Shown here: piece by piece, positions 57,700 to 64,000 of the stretch | Position numbering within the stretch: position 1 is the stretch's first letter | Layout of the letters: each line of letters opens with the position of its first letter | Source: Bacillus sp. FJAT-27225 | Lineage (GTDB): Bacteria > Bacillota > Bacilli > Bacillales > Cytobacillaceae | NCBI RefSeq assembly: GCF_001685025.1 | Contig: NZ_MAYU01000026.1 | Coordinates: 1-64,000 of the forward strand | DNA length: 64,000 nt | Direction of reading: 5' to 3' | Notes under the pieces: generated by a model | What the model saw: the letters and a program-made list of their open reading frames with translations, nothing else | What the model was told of the DNA's origin: nothing | Databases searched by the model: none | Program-made: the position numbers and the translations under genes

Positions 57700-58782
57700 T
57701 CATAGTGCCTTTTCCAGCAACTTTGGCTTTGCGAAAATCATTCTGCCAGCTGATGTCTGGAGGACACTCGTTACCAATACGTCAATCCGTTTCCCGATAT
57801 AATCCCGGCCTTCCTCCACAACAATCATCGTTCCATCATCGAGATATGCAACCCCTTGGTGGTGTTCCTTCCCATCCTTAATGACTTGGACATTCAACTC
57901 TTCACCCGGCAGGACGACTGGCTTCACCGCATTAGCAAGGTCATTGATATTCAATACAGAGACATTCTGGAATTCACATACCTTGTTTAAATTAAAATCA
58001 TTGGTTACGAGGATGCCTCCGGTATCCTTCGCAAGTTTAACAAGTTTACTGTCAACTTCCTGAATATCCTCATAATCTTTTTCACTAATTTCAACATTCA
58101 CAGCTATTTCTTTTTGAATTCGATTCAAGATATCGAGCCCCCGCCGTCCCCTGTTACGTTTCAGGACATCCGAGGAATCTGCGATATGCTGAAGCTCCTG
58201 AAGGACAAACCTTGGAATGACAATTGTTCCTTCCAGGAAGCCGGTTTGGCAAATATCCGCGACCCTGCCATCAATAATGACACTTGTATCCAGTATTTTA
58301 AGAGAATGTATGAATTCTTTGTCCAGTTCTTCTTCTGTTGGCTTTTTCTTTTTGCTTCCAAAAAGATTCATTAATTCATCGCGTTTTTTGAAGCCCACCT
58401 GATAGCCAAGATAGCCAAATAAGAGAGTTAACAGGATAGGAGCTACAGTATTAATAACCGGCACTTCAATAGCGTTAAGCGCAAAGCCGATCAAAAATGC
58501 GACAATCAGTCCAAAAGTCAGTCCCAGGCTTCCAAATAATACATCGGTTATCGGTACTTTCACCAGACTGTCTTCCAGCCATTTAACAAAGTCCACTACA
58601 AATTCAACAGCCCAAAAAGTAAGAAGATAAAAAATAAGTGCACCGATTATGGCCGCCATATAAGAATTATTCAACCATGAAATTTTGTCAGCACCCAAAA
58701 CATTCAATAAAAGCGGAATAGTAAAGATCCCAAGCGTTCCCCCGATAATCAGGAAGCTTGCTTGAACGATACGTTTTAACAT
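57700..58782 (-). CDS. yacL: PIN/TRAM-domain membrane protein (YacL)
   Basis: 360 aa. Four membrane helices (residues about 5-130) are followed by a PIN nuclease-like domain ([19 protein letters not shown], then acidic residues in [20 protein letters not shown]) and a C-terminal TRAM RNA-binding domain. The exact function is not established for this family. GGAGGTGAGG precedes the ATG. It follows radA directly, without disA between them. Confidence 0.92.
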   Translation of the reverse strand: MLKRIVQASFLIIGGTLGIFTIPLLLNVLGADKISWLNNSYMAAIIGALIFYLLTFWAVEFVVDFVKWLEDSLVKVPITDVLFGSLGLTFGLIVAFLIGFALNAIEVPVINTVAPILLTLLFGYLGYQVGFKKRDELMNLFGSKKKKPTEEELDKEFIHSLKILDTSVIIDGRVADICQTGFLEGTIVIPRFVLQELQHIADSSDVLKRNRGRRGLDILNRIQKEIAVNVEISEKDYEDIQEVDSKLVKLAKDTGGILVTNDFNLNKVCEFQNVSVLNINDLANAVKPVVLPGEELNVQVIKDGKEHHQGVAYLDDGTMIVVEEGRDYIGKRIDVLVTSVLQTSAGRMIFAKPKLLEKAL

Positions 58783-58870
58783 TTCCTCACCTCCTTTTAC
58801 TCATTATAAACAAAAACATTGAAATGAAACCTTAAATATGCTGAGTTTTTTCAGGAATTGACTTTCAGTA

Positions 58871-60244
58871 TCAATCCCCGAGTGCTGCTTTTAAAGCCTG
58901 ACTGACCGTACTTACCCCAACAAGTTCAAGGCCCTCCGGCGCTGACCATCCTCCCAGGTTGTTAGCAGGAAGTATTACCCTTTCAAATCCCAGCTTCGCT
59001 GCTTCATGGACCCGTTGTTCAATCCTCGATACGCGCCTTACTTCGCCTGTCAGGCCAACCTCACCAATGATGCAGTCCGTTGACCTGGTCGGCTTATCCC
59101 TGAAGCTTGAGGCGATGGAAACCGCAACAGCAAGGTCAATTGCAGGTTCATCCAGCTTAACCCCTCCCGCCACCTTTAAGTAAGCATCCTGGTTTTGCAA
59201 AAGCATTCCCACTCGTTTTTCAAGCACAGCCATTAATAGTGGCACACGGTTATGATCGATTCCTGTTGCCATCCGCCTCGGATTCCCGAAGCTTGTCGGT
59301 GAAATTAACGCCTGGATTTCTACCAGTACTGGCCTTGTTCCCTCCATGGAAGCAACTACGGTAGACCCTGCTGCTCCTCTCGAGCGTTCCTCAAGAAATA
59401 TTTCGGAAGGATTTTCAACCTCGGCAAGACCCGCTTCCTTCATTTCAAAAATGCCCATTTCATTTGTGGAACCGAAACGGTTTTTTACAGCCCGAAGGAT
59501 TCGATAGGTATGGTGACGTTCACCCTCGAAGTAAAGGACCGTATCAACCATATGCTCCAATAGCCTTGGCCCGGCGATATTTCCTTCCTTCGTTACATGC
59601 CCGACTATAAAAATAGCAATACCCTTTGTCTTCCCTATCCTCATTAATTCCGAAGTACATTCCCGAACCTGGGAAACGCTCCCTGGAGCAGAGGTAACTT
59701 CCGGATGAAAAACCGTTTGAATTGAATCGACAATCACAAATTCAGGTTTTGTTTGTTCAATCGTTCTGCTGATTTCTTCAAGGTTCGTTTCCGAGTAAAC
59801 TAAAAGCTTATCAGAAGCAACTCCTATCCGTTCAGCACGGAGTTTTGTTTGCCGCAGTGACTCTTCCCCTGAAATATAGAGGACTCCATGCCCTTTTTGG
59901 GCAAGCTGAGAGGACACCTGTAATAGTAATGTTGATTTACCAATGCCAGGGTCGCCCCCAATTAGGACAAGTGAACCTTTCACGACACCGCCCCCAAGAA
60001 CGCGGTTCAATTCCACCATATCTGTATATATTCTCGGCTCACTGACAGTTTCAACCGAAGTGATTGGCAAAGCCTTGGATGCTGTTCCTTCTGAATGAGT
60101 AAAAGCGCCTCTTCTACCTGTGGCGGCTGGCTCAATTTCCTCGACCATCGAATTCCACTCACCGCATCCAGGACATTTTCCCATCCACTTAGGTGACTCA
60201 TAACCACAGTTATTGCACATGAACTTCGTTTTTCGTTTTGCCAT
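58871..60244 (-). CDS. radA: DNA repair protein RadA (Sms)
   Basis: 457 aa. A zinc finger (Cys10, Cys13, Cys24, Cys27), a RecA-like ATPase with Walker [11 protein letters not shown], the RadA motif KNRFGSTNE and a Lon-like C-terminal domain are all present. RadA is a helicase that promotes branch migration in recombination. It lies 110 bases after clpC, behind a terminator. Confidence 0.97.
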   Translation of the reverse strand: MAKRKTKFMCNNCGYESPKWMGKCPGCGEWNSMVEEIEPAATGRRGAFTHSEGTASKALPITSVETVSEPRIYTDMVELNRVLGGGVVKGSLVLIGGDPGIGKSTLLLQVSSQLAQKGHGVLYISGEESLRQTKLRAERIGVASDKLLVYSETNLEEISRTIEQTKPEFVIVDSIQTVFHPEVTSAPGSVSQVRECTSELMRIGKTKGIAIFIVGHVTKEGNIAGPRLLEHMVDTVLYFEGERHHTYRILRAVKNRFGSTNEMGIFEMKEAGLAEVENPSEIFLEERSRGAAGSTVVASMEGTRPVLVEIQALISPTSFGNPRRMATGIDHNRVPLLMAVLEKRVGMLLQNQDAYLKVAGGVKLDEPAIDLAVAVSIASSFRDKPTRSTDCIIGEVGLTGEVRRVSRIEQRVHEAAKLGFERVILPANNLGGWSAPEGLELVGVSTVSQALKAALGD

Positions 60245-60271
60245 GTCCCGTTCCTTTCATAATCCGATTAT

Positions 60272-60321
60272 TCCCTCAAAAAAACAAGGAGGTACCGCCA
60301 GATAACTATGCGTGTACCTCC
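60272..60321 (-). terminator. terminator after clpC
   Basis: Minus strand stem GGAGGTAC / GTACCTCC (60314-60321 with 60288-60295) with an 18-base loop, followed by TTGTTTTTTT. It suggests that the heat-shock operon ends here, or is only partly read into radA. Confidence 0.75.
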
Positions 60322-60354
60322 CTGGATTTGCAAAACAAACCAGATGCAGCGGAA

Positions 60355-62793
60355 TTATTGGACAGATTCCTTGGCTGCTGTTTTGACTGTGAACTCGCCA
60401 TTATCTACATCGATTATAACATGCTGGCCAGTCAATAGAGTACCTTTAAGCAGTTCCTCGGACAAGCGATCTTCAATATGCTTCTGGATTGCCCTGCGCA
60501 ATGGCCGCGCTCCATATTCGGGATCGTAGCCTTCTTGGGAGATTTTCTCCTTTGCGGCATCTGTAAGTTCAAGAACGATATCCTGTTCTTTTAGCCGTTT
60601 CACAAGCTGGTCTGACAGCAGTGTAACGATTTGCTCGAGATGCTTTCTTTCAAGGGCATGGAAAACAATTATTTCATCGATCCTGTTCAGGAATTCCGGA
60701 CGGAATGCTTTTTTAAGCTCCTCCATTACCTTGCCCTTCATATCCTTGTAATCCTGTTCACCATCCTGGATATTGAAGCCGACATACTTGTTGCGTTTCA
60801 ATGCCTCCGCACCCACGTTTGAAGTCATGATCAGAACCGTGTTGCGGAAATCAACTGTACGCCCTTTTGAATCGGTCAGGCGGCCATCTTCCAATACTTG
60901 GAGAAGAATATTGAAAACATCCGGATGCGCCTTTTCTATCTCATCGAGCAGAACGACTGAATATGGCTTCCTGCGGACTTTTTCAGTAAGTTGCCCGCCT
61001 TCTTCATATCCTACATAACCCGGAGGAGAACCTACAAGCCGTGAAGTAGAATGCTTTTCCATGTACTCCGACATATCAATCCGAATCATGGCATCCTCAT
61101 CGCCAAACATCGCCTCGGCAAGCGCCCTTGCAAGTTCAGTTTTACCAACACCTGTTGGACCAAGGAAAACAAATGAACCAATTGGTCGTTTTGGATCCTT
61201 TAGACCCGCACGTGCACGGCGGACTGCTTTAGAAACAGCCTTGACAGCCTCCTCCTGTCCAATTACTCTCGAATGAAGAATTTCCTCCAGGTTCAGCAGC
61301 TTTTGCGTTTCAGTTTCAGCAAGCTTTGAAACTGGTATTCCAGTCCAGCTTGCAACGACATGGGCTATATCATCTACAGTAACTTCACTGTTTTCTTTGC
61401 CCTGCTGTTCCTTCCAGCTCTTCTTTGTTTCCTCCAGCTGCTCGCGAAGGCGCTGCTCTGAATCTCTCAGCGATGCTGCCTTCTCAAATTCCTGGCTTTG
61501 GACTGCGGCATCCTTTTCTTTACGGACTTCCTCCAGTTTCATTTCCAATTCTTTAAGATTTGGAGGGGTTGTATAGGAACGCAGCCTTACCTTTGAACCA
61601 GCCTCATCAATGAGGTCAATGGCCTTATCGGGAAGGAAACGGTCTGAAATATATCGGTCTGAGAGTTTAACAGCAGCCTCAATGGCTTCATCCGTAATGG
61701 TTACCCTATGATGGGCTTCATACCGGTCCCGAAGGCCCTGCAAAATTTGAACCGATTCCTCAGCTGTTGGTTCATCCACTCTGATTGGCTGAAAGCGGCG
61801 CTCAAGAGCTGCATCCTTTTCGATGTATTTGCGATATTCATCAAGTGTTGTTGCACCGATACACTGCAGCTCACCACGGGCTAGGGAAGGCTTTAATATG
61901 TTGGAAGCATCGATTGCGCCTTCTGCTCCTCCTGCACCAATTAACGTATGCAATTCATCTATGAAAAGAATAATATTTCCTGCCTGTCTGATCTCATCCA
62001 TTACTTTTTTTAGCCGGTCTTCGAATTCTCCACGATACTTTGTCCCAGCAACAACGGTCCCCATATCAAGTGTCATAACTCGTTTATCCCTCAGGATTTC
62101 AGGAACTTCATTATTGACGATTTGCTGGGCAAGGCCCTCGGCAATGGCTGTTTTACCTACCCCTGGCTCCCCAATCAGTACCGGATTGTTTTTCGTCCTG
62201 CGGCTGAGCACTTCTATAACGCGCTGGATTTCCTTGCTCCGGCCGATTACCGGATCGAGGCTGCCTTCCCTTGCAATGACAGTAAGGTCCCTGGCAAGAC
62301 TGTCGAGAGTAGGAGTATTGGCACTGACAGATGTGCCTCCAGGATGTCCGCCAGATTCATTGCTCCCCAGCAACTGAAGGACCTGTTGCCGAGCTTTATT
62401 CAGGCTTACTCCAAGGTTATTGAGAACTCGAGCTGCAACTCCTTCTCCTTCGCGAATCAGGCCTAGCAATATATGCTCTGTACCGACATAAGAGTGGCCA
62501 AGCTTGCGTGCTTCATCCATTGATAGTTCAATTACTTTTTTAGCCCTCGGTGTATAATGAATCGTTTGAGGAATATCCTGCCCGCGTCCAATGAGAGTCT
62601 CTACTTCCTTTTGAATCTTTTCCGAACCCAATCCCAAACCATAGAGAGCTTTTGCGGCGATTCCTTCTCCCTCTCGAACGAGACCGAGTAAAATATGTTC
62701 GGTACCAATATTATTATGGCCAAGACGGATAGCTTCTTCCTGAGCCAATGCAAGCACCTTTTGGGCTCTTTCAGTAAAACGGCCAAACATCAT
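60355..62793 (-). CDS. clpC: ATP-dependent Clp protease ATPase subunit ClpC
   Basis: 812 aa AAA+ unfoldase. Two N-terminal Clp repeats (about 1-140), AAA-1 with Walker [11 protein letters not shown], a middle UVR coil (about 410-460) that binds MecA and McsB, and AAA-2 with Walker [11 protein letters not shown] are in order. The ClpP-binding loop motif is in the YVGFN region. The frame opens at 62826, but [11 protein letters not shown] at 62793 follows AAGGAGG and fits the family start. Confidence 0.97.
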   Translation of the reverse strand: MMFGRFTERAQKVLALAQEEAIRLGHNNIGTEHILLGLVREGEGIAAKALYGLGLGSEKIQKEVETLIGRGQDIPQTIHYTPRAKKVIELSMDEARKLGHSYVGTEHILLGLIREGEGVAARVLNNLGVSLNKARQQVLQLLGSNESGGHPGGTSVSANTPTLDSLARDLTVIAREGSLDPVIGRSKEIQRVIEVLSRRTKNNPVLIGEPGVGKTAIAEGLAQQIVNNEVPEILRDKRVMTLDMGTVVAGTKYRGEFEDRLKKVMDEIRQAGNIILFIDELHTLIGAGGAEGAIDASNILKPSLARGELQCIGATTLDEYRKYIEKDAALERRFQPIRVDEPTAEESVQILQGLRDRYEAHHRVTITDEAIEAAVKLSDRYISDRFLPDKAIDLIDEAGSKVRLRSYTTPPNLKELEMKLEEVRKEKDAAVQSQEFEKAASLRDSEQRLREQLEETKKSWKEQQGKENSEVTVDDIAHVVASWTGIPVSKLAETETQKLLNLEEILHSRVIGQEEAVKAVSKAVRRARAGLKDPKRPIGSFVFLGPTGVGKTELARALAEAMFGDEDAMIRIDMSEYMEKHSTSRLVGSPPGYVGYEEGGQLTEKVRRKPYSVVLLDEIEKAHPDVFNILLQVLEDGRLTDSKGRTVDFRNTVLIMTSNVGAEALKRNKYVGFNIQDGEQDYKDMKGKVMEELKKAFRPEFLNRIDEIIVFHALERKHLEQIVTLLSDQLVKRLKEQDIVLELTDAAKEKISQEGYDPEYGARPLRRAIQKHIEDRLSEELLKGTLLTGQHVIIDVDNGEFTVKTAAKESVQ

Positions 62794-62806
62794 AGTCGAT
62801 TCCTCC

Positions 62807-63877
62807 TTAATTATTATCCATTTCAAGTTTTAATCGTTCTCTAATAAGACAAGCCCTTCGGATGTCCCTTTCATCAGGCGTTAAAGGACCGCCTGAATAT
62901 AATTGGAGGAATCCGGGCTGTGTTAAAATCATGAGTTCATTCAGTATAGTCCTTGGTACATTTTTTATATACCCCATATCAATTCCCAGCCTGAGATCCG
63001 ATAAACACTTTGCAGCTTCTTTTGTTTCAATAATTCTGCTGTTCGACAGTATACCGAATGAGCGGTATACCCTGTCTTCTAATTGTATGTTGGAAGTCTT
63101 CTCTAATGCGTCACGTGCGCCCCTTTCCTGTGCAATAAGCTGGCTGACCACGCTTATTAGATCCTCAACAATATCCCCCTCGGATTTGCCAAGAGTAATC
63201 TGATTCGAAATCTGAAAGATGTTTCCGAGCGCCTGGCTGCCTTCTCCATATATTCCTCTTACCACGAGGCCAAGCTGATTAATTGCCGGAATGATATTAT
63301 TTATTTGTTTTGTTAAAACGAGCCCTGGAAGGTGCATCATAACAGACGCCCTTAATCCCGTACCGACATTTGTGGGACAGCTTGTGAGGTAACCATGTTC
63401 TTCACTATATGCATATTGGATATTCTGTTCAATCCAATCATCTATTTCATTTGCCGCCTCCAGAGCTTTTGCCAACTGTAAACCCGGGAATAGACATTGT
63501 ATTCGTATATGGTCCTCTTCATTAAGCATAATGCTAACTTCTTCATTTTGTGAAAGAATACATGCTCCGTGGGGTGAATCTTCAGCTAGATTCGGGCTAA
63601 TCAAATGCTTTTCAACCAAGACCCTTTTTTGGAGCGGAGCAATATCCTGCATGAGCAACAATTCCATCTTGCCAAAACGGGATGGGCTGGAGTGAACCAT
63701 CGATTCAAATCCCGCAATAATTTTCTTTCCTTCTTCATCGGAGAGCAGAGTTGGAAATTTAAAGTCTGAAAGATTCCTGGCCAATCTAATTCGTGAACTT
63801 AGGACTATATCGGAATCCGGTCCTTCCTGATTCATCCATGAACTAATTGCATGATTTAAAAAGTTCTCCAGTGACAC
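62807..63877 (-). CDS. mcsB: protein-arginine kinase McsB
   Basis: 356 aa phosphagen-kinase-fold enzyme that phosphorylates arginines on CtsR and other proteins, marking them for ClpCP. Recognisable segments are [21 protein letters not shown]-type [20 protein letters not shown] and [20 protein letters not shown]. The start is the GTG at 63877 (VSLENFLNH) preceded by GGAGGAA; the frame extends to 63904. It lies one base after the mcsA stop. Confidence 0.97.
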   Translation of the reverse strand: MSLENFLNHAISSWMNQEGPDSDIVLSSRIRLARNLSDFKFPTLLSDEEGKKIIAGFESMVHSSPSRFGKMELLLMQDIAPLQKRVLVEKHLISPNLAEDSPHGACILSQNEEVSIMLNEEDHIRIQCLFPGLQLAKALEAANEIDDWIEQNIQYAYSEEHGYLTSCPTNVGTGLRASVMMHLPGLVLTKQINNIIPAINQLGLVVRGIYGEGSQALGNIFQISNQITLGKSEGDIVEDLISVVSQLIAQERGARDALEKTSNIQLEDRVYRSFGILSNSRIIETKEAAKCLSDLRLGIDMGYIKNVPRTILNELMILTQPGFLQLYSGGPLTPDERDIRRACLIRERLKLEMDNN

Positions 63878-63878
63878 G

Positions 63879-64000
63879 TTACTTTCCTCCCCCATCAGCG
63901 CCATTCATCATGTTCTCAAGCGATCGAATTTCATCCCGAACTTTAGCGGCTTTTTCAAACTCTTCCTTTGAGATGAGGTCTTTTAACTTCTGTCTAGCTT
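63879..64000 (-). CDS. mcsA: McsA, activator of McsB (C-terminal end only)
   Basis: Partial gene cut by the window edge. Translation of the last 122 bases gives a UVR motif ([20 protein letters not shown]) and a Gly-rich tail ending in a TAA at 63879. McsA activates McsB through its zinc fingers, which lie outside the window. The gene should continue towards ctsR. Confidence 0.9.
   Translation of the reverse strand, partial: ARQKLKDLISKEEFEKAAKVRDEIRSLENMMNGADGGGK

Overview
The window comes from a low- to mid-GC, endospore-forming member of the Bacillaceae. Gene content and order closely follow the Bacillus subtilis origin-proximal ribosomal region. Spore-specific genes (gerD, cwlD, pdaB, kbaA, sigH), a tRNA-sensing T-box and Bacillus-type ribosomal leaders all point the same way. 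I cannot name the species. The window is shown reversed: almost everything is on the minus strand, so transcription runs from high to low coordinates.

In transcription order: (1) 64000-60355 is the end of the class III heat-shock operon (mcsA end, mcsB, clpC), closed by an intrinsic terminator. (2) 60244-56450 is radA, yacL, ispD, ispF. The c-di-AMP synthase gene disA, which sits between radA and yacL in B. subtilis, is absent. (3) 56344-50595 is gltX, then a Cys T-box leader driving cysE-cysS-mrnC-rlmB-rae1. (4) 50525-44759 is sigH, rpmG-secE, nusG, rplK, rplA, rplJ-rplL and an RsmC-like methyltransferase. (5) 44470-32007 is rpoB-rpoC, then rplGB-rpsL-rpsG-fusA-tuf. (6) 31609-16694 is the S10-spc-alpha supercluster from rpsJ to rplQ. 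It includes secY, adk, map, infA and rpoA, plus the decayed remnant of a KOW-domain gene between map and infA. (7) 16301-11974 is the ECF transporter module ecfA1-ecfA2-ecfT, truA, and rplM-rpsI behind an L13-type leader.

(8) At 11682-5439 the B. subtilis order is interrupted by an accessory acyl-CoA block: SDR dehydrogenase, acyl-CoA dehydrogenase, thiolase and acyl-CoA ligase on the minus strand, and a convergent MFS transporter. It looks like a fatty or carboxylic acid uptake and oxidation unit lacking a hydratase. (9) 5256-215 returns to the conserved order: ybaK, cwlD, salA, gerD, kbaA, pdaB and a small unknown gene. Tandem rRNA promoters then fire leftwards out of the window, so a 16S gene should begin just beyond position 1.

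An interspersed repeat family occurs in at least four intergenic gaps. Several coding starts were moved from the longest reading frame to the start with a proper ribosome binding site, and many of these are GTG or TTG. I found no convincing previously undescribed system. The best leads are the repeat family, the missing disA, the KOW pseudogene, the acyl-CoA island and the unexplained leader before ecfA1.
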